Of a stretch of DNA of 64,000 nucleotides, positions 30,377 to 40,941 are shown piece after piece. The stretch's first letter is position 1; each line of letters begins with the position of its first letter. A program made the position numbers and the translations under genes. This DNA comes from Vibrio amylolyticus (GTDB lineage Bacteria; Pseudomonadota; Gammaproteobacteria; Enterobacterales; Vibrionaceae): contig NZ_JAJHVV010000001.1 in assembly GCF_023145695.1 (NCBI RefSeq), positions 610,883 through 674,882 of the forward strand, read 5' to 3'. A model generated the notes under the pieces. It was not told where the DNA came from. It saw only the letters and a list, made by a program, of their open reading frames with translations, and ran no database searches.

Positions 30377-30677
30377 TATGTGGTCAAATCAATTTTTGAT
30401 ATGAAAAAGCCCCTTTTAGGGGCTTTTTTTGTTGATCCCTGCCGCACCTTTGGTACTATCAAGCCTGTTTTATTTTTAGCTTCAAAATAAAGAAGCAATA
30501 AACATATTTAGACAGTAATGATTCACTCTGTGGATTGAAATCGTCACTGCATAACTTTAATCTAGTATCAGTTCTGACACGTAAACTGCGTTACTCAGGT
30601 AGCACAAACCCGCTGAAAGAGTTAAGCTGAAATTAGGTTAATAAACTAACAAAAAATAAATCAATTGGGGTAATAAC
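30377..30677. other. cysK-ptsH gap
   Basis: About 300 bp. After the cysK terminator the rest is AT-rich and must carry the ptsH promoter or promoters and a leader. I see no convincing CRP site or reading frame in it. Confidence 0.5.
30404..30430 (+). terminator. Terminator of cysK
   Basis: AAAAAGCCCC / GGGGCTTTTT with a five-base loop is followed by further T residues. Confidence 0.9.
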
Positions 30678-30935
30678 ATGTACGAGAAGCAAGTAGAAAT
30701 CACAGCAGAAAACGGCCTTCACACACGTCCAGCAGCACAGTTCGTTAAAGAAGCTAAAGGCTTTGACGCAGACATCACTGTGACTTCTAACGGCAAAAGC
30801 GCTAGCGCAAAGAGCCTTTTCAAGCTACAAACTCTTGGCCTTGTTAAAGGTACAAACGTTACGATTTCAGCTGAAGGCCCTCAAGCACAGCAAGCTGTAG
30901 ACCACCTAGTTGCTCTAATGGACCAACTACACTAA
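30678..30935 (+). CDS. ptsH: Phosphocarrier protein HPr
   Basis: Small cytoplasmic protein that carries phosphate from enzyme I to the sugar-specific EIIA domains. 85 residues, the same as E. coli HPr. The phosphorylated H15 lies in [12 protein letters not shown], and S46 in [10 protein letters not shown] is at the usual regulatory position, although proteobacteria with no HPr kinase do not normally use it. GGGGT precedes the ATG. It is first in the ptsH-ptsI-crr group; a hairpin after it probably lowers read-through into ptsI. Confidence 0.98.
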   Translation: MYEKQVEITAENGLHTRPAAQFVKEAKGFDADITVTSNGKSASAKSLFKLQTLGLVKGTNVTISAEGPQAQQAVDHLVALMDQLH

Positions 30936-30953
30936 TCCGGTCTCCTACTTCTT

Positions 30954-30985
30954 AAGCCATTTTGTGAAAGCAAAGTGGCTTTATT
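30954..30985 (+). terminator. Attenuator-like hairpin between ptsH and ptsI
   Basis: AAGCCATTTTG and CAAAGTGGCTT pair with one G-U around a six-base loop, followed by TATT. It may let more HPr than enzyme I be made; the T-run is short. Confidence 0.5.
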
Positions 30986-31074
30986 GGAAATAGGGCAAAA
31001 TATAAGCTACAACTTATCGTTAGCACTTTTAGCTACACTCTCCCGTTTACAGTTGACCAATTTAAGGTAAGGCT

Positions 31075-32799
31075 ATGATTTCAGGCATCCTAGCATCTCC
31101 AGGTATTGCTTTTGGTAAAGCACTACTTCTTCAAGAAGATGAAATTGTCCTAAATACTCATTCGATTTCAGATGACCAAGTCGAAGCTCAAGTTCAATGC
31201 TTCTTTGACGCACGTAATAAATCCTCAGCACAGTTAGAAATCGTCAAGCAAAAAGCGCTTGAAACGTTCGGTGAAGAGAAAGAAGCGATCTTTGAAGGTC
31301 ACATCATGCTTCTTGAAGATGAAGAGCTAGAGGAAGAAATCCTAGCACTCATCAAAAAAGAAAAAATGCACGCTGATAACGCGATTCACACCGTTATTGA
31401 AGAGCAAGCATGCGCTCTAGAATCTCTAGACGACGAATACCTAAAAGAACGTGCAACAGATATCCGTGATATCGGTACACGTTTTGTTAAAAATGCACTA
31501 GGCATCAACATCGTTTCACTAAGTGACATCGATGAGCAAGTGATCCTAGTTGCCTACGACCTAACCCCATCAGAAACAGCACAAATCAACCTAGACTACG
31601 TTCTTGGTTTTGCTTGTGATATCGGCGGTCGTACTTCGCACACTTCAATCATGGCACGTTCACTTGAGCTTCCAGCTATCGTGGGTACTAACGATATCAC
31701 TAAGCAAGTGAAGAACGGCGACATGCTTGTGCTAGATGCGATGAATAACCAAATCATCATCAACCCTTCTGACGCTGAGCTAGAAGCAGCTAAAAAAATC
31801 AAAGCTGATTTTGAGGCAGAAGCGGCTGAGCTAGCAAAACTTAAAGACCTACATGCTGAAACCCTAGACGGACACCGTGTAGAAGTTTGTGGCAACATCG
31901 GTACAGTAAAAGACTGTGATGGTATTTTACGTAACGGTGGTGAAGGTGTTGGTCTGTACCGTACTGAGTTCCTATTTATGGACCGTACCGCGCTTCCTAC
32001 TGAAGAAGAGCAATACGTTGCTTACAAAGAAGTAGCAGAAGCAATGAACGGCGAGTCAGTGATCATCCGTACTATGGATATCGGTGGCGATAAAGATCTT
32101 CCATACATGGACCTACCACAAGAGATGAACCCGTTCCTTGGCTGGCGTGCAGTACGTATCAGCTTGGATCGTCGTGAAATCCTACGTGACCAATTACGCG
32201 GTATTCTACGTGCATCGGCACACGGAAAACTTCGTATCATGTTCCCAATGATCATCTCTGTTGAAGAGATTCGTGAGCTTAAGAAAGCAATCGAAGAGTA
32301 TAAAGTTGAGCTTCGTGCTGAAGGCCTAGCATTTGACGAGAACATCGAAATCGGTGTTATGGTTGAAACGCCAGCAGCAGCCGCGATTGCACACCACCTA
32401 GCTAAAGAAGTGTCATTCTTCTCTATCGGTACTAACGATTTAACTCAGTACACACTAGCAGTTGACCGTGGTAACGAGATGATTTCTCACCTATACAACC
32501 CACTATCTCCAGCGGTTCTACTTGTTATCAAACAAGTCATCGATGCTTCTCACAAAGAAGGCAAATGGACAGGTATGTGTGGTGAGCTAGCAGGTGATGA
32601 GCGCGCAACACTTCTTCTTCTTGGTATGGGTCTAGATGAGTTCTCAATGAGCGGCATCTCTATCCCTAAAGTTAAGAAAGTGATCCGTAACTCTAACTTC
32701 GCAGAAGTTAAAGCGATGGCTACCGAAGCGCTTTCACTAGCAACAGCTGCTGAAATTGAAGCTTGTGTAGACAAGTTCATTGCAGAGAAAACTCAATAA
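31075..32799 (+). CDS. ptsI: PTS enzyme I
   Basis: Cytoplasmic kinase that autophosphorylates from phosphoenolpyruvate and passes the phosphate to HPr. 574 residues (E. coli 575). The active-site H189 lies in [12 protein letters not shown]. The PEP-binding barrel shows [41 protein letters not shown] and the catalytic-cysteine segment [10 protein letters not shown] near residue 500. GTAAGG is upstream of the ATG. Together with HPr and EIIA-Glc it should energise NagE at the start of the window. Confidence 0.98.
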   Translation: MISGILASPGIAFGKALLLQEDEIVLNTHSISDDQVEAQVQCFFDARNKSSAQLEIVKQKALETFGEEKEAIFEGHIMLLEDEELEEEILALIKKEKMHADNAIHTVIEEQACALESLDDEYLKERATDIRDIGTRFVKNALGINIVSLSDIDEQVILVAYDLTPSETAQINLDYVLGFACDIGGRTSHTSIMARSLELPAIVGTNDITKQVKNGDMLVLDAMNNQIIINPSDAELEAAKKIKADFEAEAAELAKLKDLHAETLDGHRVEVCGNIGTVKDCDGILRNGGEGVGLYRTEFLFMDRTALPTEEEQYVAYKEVAEAMNGESVIIRTMDIGGDKDLPYMDLPQEMNPFLGWRAVRISLDRREILRDQLRGILRASAHGKLRIMFPMIISVEEIRELKKAIEEYKVELRAEGLAFDENIEIGVMVETPAAAAIAHHLAKEVSFFSIGTNDLTQYTLAVDRGNEMISHLYNPLSPAVLLVIKQVIDASHKEGKWTGMCGELAGDERATLLLLGMGLDEFSMSGISIPKVKKVIRNSNFAEVKAMATEALSLATAAEIEACVDKFIAEKTQ

Positions 32800-32804
32800 T
32801 CTGC

Positions 32805-32881
32805 TAATACCCACTATCATAAGCGACAAAAATAGTTAGACGACTAAAAGTAGTCGTCTATTGTTTATGATTGGTATACTA
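32805..32881. repeat. Palindromic intergenic element between ptsI and crr
   Basis: Outer arms are AATACCCACTATCATAA (32806-32822) and TTATGATTGGTATACT (32865-32880), imperfect inverses of each other. The inside has a perfect nine-base hairpin AGACGACTA / TAGTCGTCT (32838-32859). GGTAT/ATACC-ended palindromes of this type are common between genes in vibrios and related bacteria, so I take it for a dispersed repeat that may also serve as a partial terminator. It ends about 40 bases before crr. Confidence 0.5.
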
Positions 32882-32921
32882 TATTTGACAGAATAAAACT
32901 AAACGTTAGGAGCATGACACA

Positions 32922-33431
32922 ATGGGTCTGTTTGACAAACTTAAAAAGCTTGTATCTGATGACAGCGCTGATGCTGGTGCAATCGAAATCATCGCACCAC
33001 TTTCTGGTGAAATCGTAAATATCGAAGATGTGCCAGATGTGGTTTTCGCTGAGAAAATCGTTGGTGACGGTATCGCGATCAAGCCAGCTGGCGACAAAAT
33101 GGTAGCTCCTGTAAACGGTACTATCGGTAAGATCTTTGAAACTAACCACGCATTCTCTATCGAGTCTGACGATGGTGTTGAACTATTCGTTCACTTCGGT
33201 ATCGATACTGTTGAGCTAAAAGGTGAAGGCTTCACTCGCGTAGCTGAAGAAGGTCAATCTGTTAAAGCTGGTGACACAATCATCACTTTCGACCTAGCGC
33301 TTCTAGAAGAGAAAGCAAAATCTACACTTACTCCAGTTGTTATCTCTAACATGGACGAAATCAAAGAGCTGAACAAGCTTTCTGGTTCTGTAACTGTTGG
33401 TGAGAACCCAGTTCTACGCGTAACTAAGTAA
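32922..33431 (+). CDS. crr: Glucose-specific PTS component EIIA-Glc
   Basis: Cytoplasmic phosphocarrier for glucose and the central signal for catabolite control: it activates adenylate cyclase when phosphorylated and blocks non-PTS permeases when not. 169 residues, as in E. coli. The phosphorylated H91 is in [10 protein letters not shown] and the assisting H76 in [24 protein letters not shown] gives a ribosome binding site before the ATG. A palindromic element separates it from ptsI. Through cAMP-CRP it should link to the CRP-like sites near nagE and the porin. Confidence 0.98.
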   Translation: MGLFDKLKKLVSDDSADAGAIEIIAPLSGEIVNIEDVPDVVFAEKIVGDGIAIKPAGDKMVAPVNGTIGKIFETNHAFSIESDDGVELFVHFGIDTVELKGEGFTRVAEEGQSVKAGDTIITFDLALLEEKAKSTLTPVVISNMDEIKELNKLSGSVTVGENPVLRVTK

Positions 33432-33455
33432 TTTAACTTAGCTATTCGAAGAATT

Positions 33456-33486
33456 AAAAAACGCTGCTCTTAGCAGCGTTTTTTGT
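33456..33486. terminator. Bidirectional terminator between crr and ubiF
   Basis: AACGCTGCT / AGCAGCGTT with a three-base loop is flanked by A-run and T-run, so it works on both strands between converging genes. Confidence 0.85.
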
Positions 33487-33544
33487 ATCTAACGTTTACT
33501 GTTAACTATCAGAGAGCACACTATTCTTCCCATTACTAGGTTTA

Positions 33545-34696
33545 CTACTTCAATCCAACCGCGTATTTCAGTACTTCACTTTTTAATGCTCCGGACTTAT
33601 CCGCTATTTTTAGCGCACCATTACGAACAAACTTAATCAGTGGGTTTGTGGACTTAAAACCTTTATAAAACAGATCCATTCCTGTTTGCATCAGTAGATT
33701 ATCTCTACGCCTCTTGTTCTCATAGCGAGAAAGGTCATCCAGTTTAATCTCGTCTCCTTCCGTCTCATCCAGCAGTGACACGACATCCTTAAAGCCTAAA
33801 TTAACCCCCTGTCCTGCAAGTGGATTAATGGTATGAGCAGCATCTCCAACTAATATGCATCTGTGTTTTACGTATTGCTGAGCATGTCGACGAGTGAGTG
33901 GGAAAGAGCCGCTCTCTAGTACTTTGATGTCACCTAGCTCTTTCGGAAAGTGGGAAAGTATTTCTGTTCTTAACGTCTCATTGTCCATTGCACTCAGTTG
34001 GCGGATACGTTTTGGAGCGTCATACCATACAAGTGAACCGTTCTGACCACTTAACGGAAGGAACGACCTAGGACCTGAAGGCATAAATTGCTGCCAAGTA
34101 ATGTCTTGTTGAGCAAGCGCTGTCTCGACATTAATAAGCATGCAGTGTTGGCGGTAATCCCACGCAGTAACACCAATCCCCGATAATTGCCTGACTTGTG
34201 AATTAGCACCATCTGCACCAATGACCCATTCCGCTTCGATCATTTCTCCTGACTCTAATGTCAGTTGATTCGAATTACCAAACTCTATCGCTTTTAATTG
34301 CTCTGGGCATCTTAATTCCAAATTTGGGTACTGTGAGAACTCTTGCCACAAACCCAATTGAATCAGTCGATTCTCGACAATGTACCCAAGCTCAGGCAAA
34401 CCGAGTGAATCTGAATGGAAGCGAGTTCTACACTCAGAGTGCTCCCATGTTTCAAGACGCTTATAAGGGCAAACACGCATTGCAGATGTATGCTTCCATC
34501 CCCCTAAGCGCTCTAATAACGAAACCGATGCGTGCGAAATAGCAGAAACGCGAATGTCATGTGTTTGAGCAACGCTGTAACTCTCTGGCTGTCGATTTTC
34601 AATCACAACGACATTACGCCCCTGTTTAGCAAAGCCGATGGCAACCGCTGCGCCAACCATACCACCGCCTACTACTGCAATTTCATACTTCTTCAT
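33545..34696 (-). CDS. ubiF: FAD-dependent ubiquinone hydroxylase UbiF
   Basis: Flavoprotein monooxygenase of ubiquinone biosynthesis, from the UbiH/UbiF/VisC family. The FAD site YEIAVVGGGMVGAAVAIGF is at the N-terminus, IGADGANSQVRQLSG near residue 160 is the family DG motif, and LVGDAAHTINPLAGQGVNLGF near residue 275 is the GD motif. Its place divergent from miaB, as in E. coli, favours UbiF (2-octaprenyl-3-methyl-6-methoxy-benzoquinol hydroxylase) over UbiH. I start at the ATG giving MKKYEIAVV; a TTG eight codons upstream is also in frame. 383 residues from this start. Confidence 0.85.
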   Translation of the reverse strand: MKKYEIAVVGGGMVGAAVAIGFAKQGRNVVVIENRQPESYSVAQTHDIRVSAISHASVSLLERLGGWKHTSAMRVCPYKRLETWEHSECRTRFHSDSLGLPELGYIVENRLIQLGLWQEFSQYPNLELRCPEQLKAIEFGNSNQLTLESGEMIEAEWVIGADGANSQVRQLSGIGVTAWDYRQHCMLINVETALAQQDITWQQFMPSGPRSFLPLSGQNGSLVWYDAPKRIRQLSAMDNETLRTEILSHFPKELGDIKVLESGSFPLTRRHAQQYVKHRCILVGDAAHTINPLAGQGVNLGFKDVVSLLDETEGDEIKLDDLSRYENKRRRDNLLMQTGMDLFYKGFKSTNPLIKFVRNGALKIADKSGALKSEVLKYAVGLK

Positions 34697-34868
34697 CAGA
34701 TCGTAACTCAAACTATTCAAGACAATTTATTGTACGTTTTCATTACGATAATGTAAGCCTCTTTATTTGGCTTTCATTCCGCAAAATTTACGCACTTTAT
34801 CCTCAGCATTAGTTTTGCCTAATCACTGGTCAGTTGGTATTGAAACCAGTACAATACGCCGCTTGCCG

Positions 34869-34901
34869 AGCCTGAGCGACGTTATAGAGTCGCTGTAGGC
34901 A
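34869..34901. other. Hairpin upstream of miaB
   Basis: GCCTGAGCGAC and GTCGCTGTAGGC can pair (GCGAC/GTCGC perfect, GCCT/AGGC perfect, small bulge) around an eight-base loop. It lies about 55 bases before miaB in the divergent gap with ubiF and could be in the miaB leader. No T-run follows. Confidence 0.4.
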
Positions 34902-34958
34902 GGAGTAACACTGGGCAATTTGCTCCCTTATTTTAAACTAACGACCGAGCGAACAAAG

Positions 34959-36383
34959 ATGAGTAAGAAACTACTAATTAAAACTTGGGGTTGCCAGATG
35001 AACGAATACGATTCATCAAAAATGGCTGACCTAATGAATGCAGCTAATGGCTATGAATTAACAGAAGATCCAGAAGAGGCAGATGTACTTCTACTCAATA
35101 CCTGCTCTATCCGTGAAAAAGCACAAGAAAAGGTATTCCACCAACTTGGTCGTTGGAAAACACTAAAAGATAAGAAAGAAGGCGTGGTTATCGGGGTCGG
35201 TGGCTGCGTAGCAACACAAGAAGGTGATCACATTCGCCAACGAGCGCCATTTGTTGACGTTATTTTTGGCCCTCAAACTCTGCACCGCCTTCCTCAAATG
35301 ATTGCGTCTTCACTTTCAAATGAAGCGCCGGTTATGGATATCTCTTTCCCTGAAATTGAGAAATTCGATAATCTACCTGAACCAAAAGCTGATGGCGCAA
35401 CCGCTTTTGTTTCTATTATGGAAGGCTGCTCTAAGTACTGCACCTACTGTGTTGTCCCTTATACGCGTGGTGAAGAAGTTAGCCGCCCGATGGATGACGT
35501 ACTATTTGAAGTCGCACAACTTGCTGAACAAGGCGTTCGTGAAGTAAACCTTCTAGGCCAAAACGTAAACGCTTATCGTGGCCCTATGCACGATGGTGAT
35601 ATCTGCTCTTTTGCGGATTTATTACGTCTTGTTGCTTCAATCGATGGTATTGATCGAATTCGTTTCACAACAAGCCACCCGCTTGAGTTTACTGACGATA
35701 TCATTGCCGTTTACGAAGATACGCCTGAACTTGTGAGCTTCTTACACCTACCAGTACAAAGTGGTAGCGACCGCATTCTAACAATGATGAAGCGTCCACA
35801 TACTGCGATTGAGTACAAATCCATCATTCGCAAGCTACGTAAAGCGCGTCCTGATATTCAAATCAGCTCTGACTTTATCGTTGCTTTCCCTGGTGAAAGT
35901 GATAAAGACTTCCAAGACACCATGAAGCTAATTAAAGAAGTTGATTTCGACATGAGCTTTAGCTTTATCTTCTCAGCTCGCCCTGGTACACCTGCTGCTG
36001 ACTACCCGTGTGATCTCCCTGAGCAAACTAAGAAAGATCGCTTATGGGAACTGCAACAGCAGGTAAATAGCCAAGCAATGCGTTTCTCTCGCCTAATGCT
36101 AGGTACTGAGCAGCGTATTTTGGTTGAAGGTCCGTCTAAGAAGAATCTGATGGAACTTCGTGGCCGTACTGAAAATAGCCGTGTTGTAAACTTTGAAGGT
36201 TCAGCCGATCTTATTGGCCAATTTGTCGATGTGAAAATCACCGATGTCTTCGCTAACTCACTTCGTGCAGAGCTAATCCGCACGGAAAAAGAGATGGATC
36301 TTCGTAGCGTGATTTCTCCAACTCAAATGATGGCACAAACAAAACGTGAAGATGAGTTAGGTGTCGCCACCTTTACCCCATAA
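34959..36383 (+). CDS. miaB: tRNA-2-methylthio-N6-dimethylallyladenosine synthase
   Basis: Radical-SAM methylthiotransferase that adds the ms2 group to i6A37 in tRNAs reading UNN codons, tRNA-Tyr among them. From the ATG at 34959 it has 474 residues, the same as E. coli. The N-terminal UPF0004 domain holds cluster cysteines in [20 protein letters not shown] and [10 protein letters not shown]. The radical-SAM motif is CSKYCTYC near residue 157, and a C-terminal TRAM domain follows. The reading frame is open 13 codons further upstream, but the family begins at [11 protein letters not shown]. It is the first gene of the miaB-ybeZ-ybeY-corC-lnt run. Confidence 0.96.
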   Translation: MSKKLLIKTWGCQMNEYDSSKMADLMNAANGYELTEDPEEADVLLLNTCSIREKAQEKVFHQLGRWKTLKDKKEGVVIGVGGCVATQEGDHIRQRAPFVDVIFGPQTLHRLPQMIASSLSNEAPVMDISFPEIEKFDNLPEPKADGATAFVSIMEGCSKYCTYCVVPYTRGEEVSRPMDDVLFEVAQLAEQGVREVNLLGQNVNAYRGPMHDGDICSFADLLRLVASIDGIDRIRFTTSHPLEFTDDIIAVYEDTPELVSFLHLPVQSGSDRILTMMKRPHTAIEYKSIIRKLRKARPDIQISSDFIVAFPGESDKDFQDTMKLIKEVDFDMSFSFIFSARPGTPAADYPCDLPEQTKKDRLWELQQQVNSQAMRFSRLMLGTEQRILVEGPSKKNLMELRGRTENSRVVNFEGSADLIGQFVDVKITDVFANSLRAELIRTEKEMDLRSVISPTQMMAQTKREDELGVATFTP

Positions 36384-36463
36384 GATCCTTATCAGAAAGC
36401 TGATATATAAAGCTTGAAATTCTCTCACTAAGTGACCATCTTAGAATGAGAGATATCGCGACT

Positions 36464-36491
36464 AAAAGCCCGGTCTCAATCGGGCTTTTTG
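36464..36491 (+). terminator. Terminator of miaB
   Basis: AAAAGCCCG / CGGGCTTTTT with an eight-base loop, 80 bases after the miaB stop and before ybeZ. Confidence 0.85.
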
Positions 36492-36537
36492 CTATTAGTT
36501 TAAAATAGACGCGACTGGTTTAAAATGAGAGGCAACC

Positions 36538-37656
36538 TTGAGCAATAAAATTGTTACGCTAGAAATTAACTTAGAACCTGCAGACAACCGCCGACTAGCC
36601 AGCCTATGTGGCCCTTTCGATGATAATATTAAGCATTTAGAACGCCGCTTGGGCGTGGAAATCAATCATAGAAACAATTTCTTTACCATTGTTGGTAAGC
36701 CTCACACAGCTGCGGCTGCTCTTGATATTCTCAAAACACTTTATGTGGATACTACACCTGTACGTGGCAATATCCCAGACATCGAACCTGAGCATATTCA
36801 CCTGAACGTAAAGCAGTCCGGTATATTGGAGCAGACTGCCGAATCAACCATTGAACATGGCAAAGAAGTTTTTATTAAAACCAAAAAAGGCGTGATAAAG
36901 CCCCGTACACCAAACCAAGGCGACTATTTGGTTAACATGGTGACGCACGATATTTGTTTTGGTATTGGCCCTGCTGGTACGGGTAAAACCTATCTTGCTG
37001 TAGCCGCTGCGGTTGATGCATTAGAGCGACAAGAAATCCGCAGAATTTTGCTTACTCGTCCTGCGGTAGAAGCGGGCGAGAAGCTCGGTTTCTTACCTGG
37101 CGATCTTAGCCAGAAAGTCGACCCATATTTACGCCCGCTTTATGATGCATTGTTTGAAATGCTTGGCTTTGAAAAAGTTGAAAAACTCATCGAACGTAAC
37201 GTCATTGAAGTAGCGCCACTTGCTTATATGCGTGGCCGCACTCTCAATGATGCATTTATCATTCTCGATGAGAGTCAAAATACGACCGTTGAGCAAATGA
37301 AGATGTTCTTAACCCGTATTGGCTTTAATTCTCGTGCAGTGATTACTGGGGATGTAACTCAAATCGATTTACCTCGCGGTGCTCGCTCTGGTCTTCGCCA
37401 CGCTATTGAAGTACTGAGCGATGTTGATGAAATTAGCTTTAACTTCTTCCTTGCTGATGATGTTGTTCGCCACCCTGTTGTTGCGCGTATTGTTAACGCC
37501 TACGAAAAGTGGGAAACGCAAGATCAAAAAGAACGCAAAGAGTATGAGAAGCGTCGACGAGCAGAACGCGAAGCAAGTTTAGCTCAAGTTGATTCAGCAG
37601 CAGTACCTCAACCACCTGCGACCATAACTCCGCCGCTGCAAGAGCCAAATAAGTAA
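36538..37656 (+). CDS. ybeZ: PhoH-family ATPase YbeZ
   Basis: Cytoplasmic P-loop ATPase of the PhoH-like group, thought to work with the endonuclease YbeY in ribosome quality control and rRNA maturation. Walker A is [11 protein letters not shown] near residue 142 and Walker [12 protein letters not shown] near residue 241, and [20 protein letters not shown] is family-specific. The protein begins at a TTG codon: the N-terminus [18 protein letters not shown] aligns with E. coli YbeZ, GAGAGG lies just upstream, and no ATG fits. 372 residues, with a charged C-terminal tail rich in Lys, Arg and Pro. The stop overlaps the ybeY start by one base. Confidence 0.94.
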   Translation: MSNKIVTLEINLEPADNRRLASLCGPFDDNIKHLERRLGVEINHRNNFFTIVGKPHTAAAALDILKTLYVDTTPVRGNIPDIEPEHIHLNVKQSGILEQTAESTIEHGKEVFIKTKKGVIKPRTPNQGDYLVNMVTHDICFGIGPAGTGKTYLAVAAAVDALERQEIRRILLTRPAVEAGEKLGFLPGDLSQKVDPYLRPLYDALFEMLGFEKVEKLIERNVIEVAPLAYMRGRTLNDAFIILDESQNTTVEQMKMFLTRIGFNSRAVITGDVTQIDLPRGARSGLRHAIEVLSDVDEISFNFFLADDVVRHPVVARIVNAYEKWETQDQKERKEYEKRRRAEREASLAQVDSAAVPQPPATITPPLQEPNK

Positions 37657-38120
37657 TGAGTATTGAATTAGACCTTCAATTAGCGGTAAAAGATGAAGCT
37701 GGTTTGCCAAGCGAAGCGGATATTCATCTCTGGTTAAGCAAAGCTGTGACAAGCTTTCAATCGAATGCGGAAGTAACTATCCGAATTGTTGATACGGAAG
37801 AGAGCCATGAGCTTAACCATCAATACCGCGGAAAAGATAAGCCGACAAATGTGCTTTCTTTCCCTTTTGAAGCGCCACCTGGCGTAGAGCTTGATCTTCT
37901 TGGTGACTTAATTATTTGCCGTCAGGTTGTAGAGCAAGAGGCCATCGAGCAGAACAAACCCTTGATGGCACACTGGGCGCATATGGTTGTACATGGTAGC
38001 TTGCATCTGCTAGGTTATGATCATATTGACGATGATGAAGCTGACGAAATGGAGTCCTTAGAGACTGAGTTCTTGCAATCAATGGGGTTTAAAGACCCTT
38101 ACATTGACGAGAAATCTTAG
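37656..38120 (+). CDS. ybeY: rRNA maturation endoribonuclease YbeY
   Basis: Zinc-dependent single-strand RNase needed for 16S rRNA 3'-end maturation and 70S ribosome quality control. 154 residues, as in E. coli (155). The metal site [11 protein letters not shown] at about residues 113-123 has all three histidines, and [15 protein letters not shown] near residue 58 is the other family block. It starts at the A of the ybeZ stop (TAATG), so the two are translationally coupled. A terminator hairpin follows before corC. Confidence 0.96.
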   Translation: MSIELDLQLAVKDEAGLPSEADIHLWLSKAVTSFQSNAEVTIRIVDTEESHELNHQYRGKDKPTNVLSFPFEAPPGVELDLLGDLIICRQVVEQEAIEQNKPLMAHWAHMVVHGSLHLLGYDHIDDDEADEMESLETEFLQSMGFKDPYIDEKS

Positions 38121-38199
38121 CCAGCCATCGAAATAAGCGATATTATCAGCAATGCTTAATGTATAAGCTGAATAACACCCGAATTAAGGTTGTTAGTCG

Positions 38200-38267
38200 A
38201 TGCCTTCATCAATGAACACTAACATGAGAAGGCATCATGTGTGCTACCACACTTTTGGTAGCTTTTT
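38200..38267 (+). terminator. Inverted repeat and terminator between ybeY and corC
   Basis: GATGCCTTC and GAAGGCATC are exact inverses around a 20-base spacer (about 38200-38237). Next, GCTACC / GGTAGC with an eight-base loop is followed by TTTTT at 38243-38267. The T-run ends only 15 bases before corC, so corC may be under attenuation or use a promoter inside this region. Confidence 0.6.
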
Positions 38268-38281
38268 AGATATGAGACATA

Positions 38282-39181
38282 ATGAACGAAGAAAATCCTC
38301 CCCCTTCGCCGGAAGGTAAAAAAGAAAAGGCTGAAGGTCCGAGTAAAAAGTCCTTATTAGGACGTATTGGACAACTGTTTCAAGCAGAACCTAAAGACCG
38401 CCAAGAACTGGTTGATGTTATTAGAGATTCTGAAGAAAACGACTTAATTGACCATGACACCCGAGACATGCTTGAAGGCGTTATGGAAATATCTGAAATG
38501 CGAGTTCGTGACATCATGATCCCTCGCTCACAGATGATGACTGCTGATAAAAGTGACGACCTCGACGCTCTCGTTGCGCTCATCACCAACGCACAACACT
38601 CACGCTACCCAGTGATCAGTGAAGATAAAGATCACGTAGAAGGGATATTACTGGCGAAAGATCTACTTAAATACCTCGGTTCTGATAGTGAAGACTTCAC
38701 CATCGAACAGGTTATTCGCCCAGCGGTTGTTGTCCCTGAAAGTAAACGAGTCGACCGTTTACTGAAAGAGTTCCGTGAAGAACGCTACCACATGGCGATT
38801 GTCGTCGATGAATTTGGCGGCGTGTCCGGGCTTGTGACAATCGAAGATATCTTAGAAGAGATTGTCGGTGAAATAGAAGATGAATTTGACGACGAAGAAG
38901 AGATTGAGATTCGTAAACTCAGTAAACACACCTTCGCTGTTAAAGCTTTGACGACGATAGAAGAGTTTAACGAAACCTTTCACACCAGCTTTAGCGATGA
39001 TGAAGTAGATACTGTAGGCGGCCTTGTTATGAGCGCGCTAGGTCATTTACCCTCACGTGGTGAAATCGTGAATATTAATAACTACCTCTTCAAAGTGGCG
39101 TCCGCAGACAATCGTAGAGTCCTACAACTGCAAGTGACAGTACCTGATGAAGAGCCTCTTCCTCAACCGCAGGAAGAGTAA
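38282..39181 (+). CDS. corC: Magnesium/cobalt efflux-associated protein CorC (YbeX)
   Basis: Cytoplasmic protein with two CBS domains ([21 protein letters not shown] region near residue 78, and [19 protein letters not shown] region near residue 142) and a C-terminal CorC/HlyC transporter-associated domain ([14 protein letters not shown] near residue 217 to the end). In E. coli it is tied to Mg2+/Co2+ efflux by CorA and, more recently, to ribosome function. 299 residues with a Pro/Lys-rich start and an acidic stretch [15 protein letters not shown]. It lies between ybeY and lnt, the conserved order. Confidence 0.93.
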   Translation: MNEENPPPSPEGKKEKAEGPSKKSLLGRIGQLFQAEPKDRQELVDVIRDSEENDLIDHDTRDMLEGVMEISEMRVRDIMIPRSQMMTADKSDDLDALVALITNAQHSRYPVISEDKDHVEGILLAKDLLKYLGSDSEDFTIEQVIRPAVVVPESKRVDRLLKEFREERYHMAIVVDEFGGVSGLVTIEDILEEIVGEIEDEFDDEEEIEIRKLSKHTFAVKALTTIEEFNETFHTSFSDDEVDTVGGLVMSALGHLPSRGEIVNINNYLFKVASADNRRVLQLQVTVPDEEPLPQPQEE

Positions 39182-39213
39182 CGTTATTTTCACTGTCTAA
39201 ATATACTCTATGC

Positions 39214-39243
39214 GAGAGCTCTTTTTAATAGAGCTCTCTTATT
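39214..39243 (+). terminator. Hairpin between corC and lnt
   Basis: GAGAGCTC / GAGCTCTC with a nine-base loop is followed by TTATT. The T-run is weak, so partial termination is likely. Confidence 0.5.
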
Positions 39244-39288
39244 AAATTTATTCCTTAGGGAAACGGTCTTTACCGAGAATACGAATAG

Positions 39289-40821
39289 ATGACTAATCCA
39301 ATTATTCATCGCCTATTACGGCCTTTAGGGGCCGTTTTTGTTGGCGCTTCCACCACACTTGCTTTCGCACCTTATCAATTCTGGCCAATGGCTATCATCA
39401 GCCCTGCTCTCTTACTGTTACTTATTCAAGGGCAATCAACCAAACAGAGTTTTTTGATTGGCTGGGCTTGGGGAATAGGCCTGTTTGCGACAGGAATCAG
39501 CTGGGTTCACATCAGTATCGATGTATTCGGTGGAATGCCGAAAATCGCTGGTCTGTTTTTAATGGCACTGTTGGTCGGCTATCTTGCTCTTTATAGTGGT
39601 TTATTTGCTGGGGCTTTAAATCGTTTCTTTCCAGTACAAAGCCGACACAGATTCTTCCTCGCAGCCCCCGCTTTATGGTTAATCACTGATTGGCTTCGAG
39701 GCTGGGTTATGACTGGCTTCCCGTGGCTTTGGCTTGGCTACAGTCAAATAGATTCATCGTTAGCAAACTTTGCTCCTATCGGTGGAGTTGAGCTTATAAC
39801 CCTGCTCATTATTCTCGCTTCCGCGAGTTTGAGCTACGCGGTGCTCACACGCGCATGGGCGCTATTACTGATACCAACGGTTATATTCACCTCAGGGTTT
39901 GGTCTTCGAAATATTGATTGGGTTGTTCCTAATCTAGAAAAAACAACGCAAGTTGCGTTAATTCAAGGAAATGTTGATCAAGCAAGCAAATGGTTACCTA
40001 GCCAACGTTGGCCAACCATTATGAAGTACGTCGATTACAGCCGAGAGAATTGGGATGCCGATATTATCATTTGGCCAGAAGCAGCCATTCCTGCGTTTGA
40101 ATTTGAAATCCCGTCATTTTTAAGAAATATCGATGAATCCGCCAAGCAGAATAATAGTGCGATTATCACTGGTGTGGTCAACAAAGGCGATAACAACGAC
40201 TTTTATAACAGCGTACTAGCTATTGGTGAAACGCCCTATGGCGAATACAGCTATGACCCAACTGAGCGCTACCATAAACATCACTTACTGCCTTTTGGTG
40301 AATTCGTTCCATTTGAAGACATACTGAGACCATTAGCACCGTTTTTCAATCTGCCTATGTCTTCATTCAGTCGAGGAGACTTTGTTCAGCCAAACATTGT
40401 TGCAAATGGCCGCCACATGGCTCCAGCGCTCTGTTATGAGATTATTTTCAATGAGCAGGTCAGACAAAACATCACCGATGACACCGACTTTATTCTGACT
40501 CTTTCTAACGATGCATGGTTTGGCGATTCAATTGGACCTTTACAGCACATGGAAATAGCGAGAATGCGAGCCCGTGAGCTTGGCAAGCCACTAATACGTT
40601 CAACCAATAATGGTGTCACCGCAGTAACTGATTACAAAGGTAATATCATTGAACAGGTTGAACAATTTGAAACAGTCGTTCTAAAAGCCACTATGCACTC
40701 TACCTCAGGTCAAACTCCATATCGAAATTTTGGTACGTGGCCTCTGTATATTTGGGTTTTAGTCAGTTTAGTTCTGGCAGGAATCACTGCGCGTAAATTG
40801 AGCACTCGTAACGAAAGTTAA
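39289..40821 (+). CDS. lnt: Apolipoprotein N-acyltransferase
   Basis: Inner-membrane enzyme that adds the third acyl chain to lipoproteins, needed for Lol sorting. The first 210 or so residues have six hydrophobic segments. The periplasmic nitrilase-like domain has the catalytic triad: Glu in [12 protein letters not shown] (about residue 268), Lys in [13 protein letters not shown] (about residue 328) and Cys in [10 protein letters not shown] (about residue 383). A last membrane helix [16 protein letters not shown] precedes the C-terminus. 510 residues (E. coli 512). Its lipoprotein substrates in this window include LptE, RlpA and two unnamed lipoproteins. Confidence 0.96.
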   Translation: MTNPIIHRLLRPLGAVFVGASTTLAFAPYQFWPMAIISPALLLLLIQGQSTKQSFLIGWAWGIGLFATGISWVHISIDVFGGMPKIAGLFLMALLVGYLALYSGLFAGALNRFFPVQSRHRFFLAAPALWLITDWLRGWVMTGFPWLWLGYSQIDSSLANFAPIGGVELITLLIILASASLSYAVLTRAWALLLIPTVIFTSGFGLRNIDWVVPNLEKTTQVALIQGNVDQASKWLPSQRWPTIMKYVDYSRENWDADIIIWPEAAIPAFEFEIPSFLRNIDESAKQNNSAIITGVVNKGDNNDFYNSVLAIGETPYGEYSYDPTERYHKHHLLPFGEFVPFEDILRPLAPFFNLPMSSFSRGDFVQPNIVANGRHMAPALCYEIIFNEQVRQNITDDTDFILTLSNDAWFGDSIGPLQHMEIARMRARELGKPLIRSTNNGVTAVTDYKGNIIEQVEQFETVVLKATMHSTSGQTPYRNFGTWPLYIWVLVSLVLAGITARKLSTRNES

Positions 40822-40844
40822 TTCATAAATGGAATATTGAAAAT

Positions 40845-40886
40845 AAGGCACTGACGATACACAGTATTGTCGGTGCCTTGCTATTA
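40845..40886. terminator. Bidirectional terminator between lnt and ybeL
   Basis: A 15-base stem starting AAGGCAC and ending GTGCCTT, with two G-U pairs and a short loop, lies between converging genes. Confidence 0.75.
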
Positions 40887-40941
40887 AAAACTCAAAGTAA
40901 GGCATCGACTAGCTGCATTGAAACACTCGGAGTTTAAAAAA

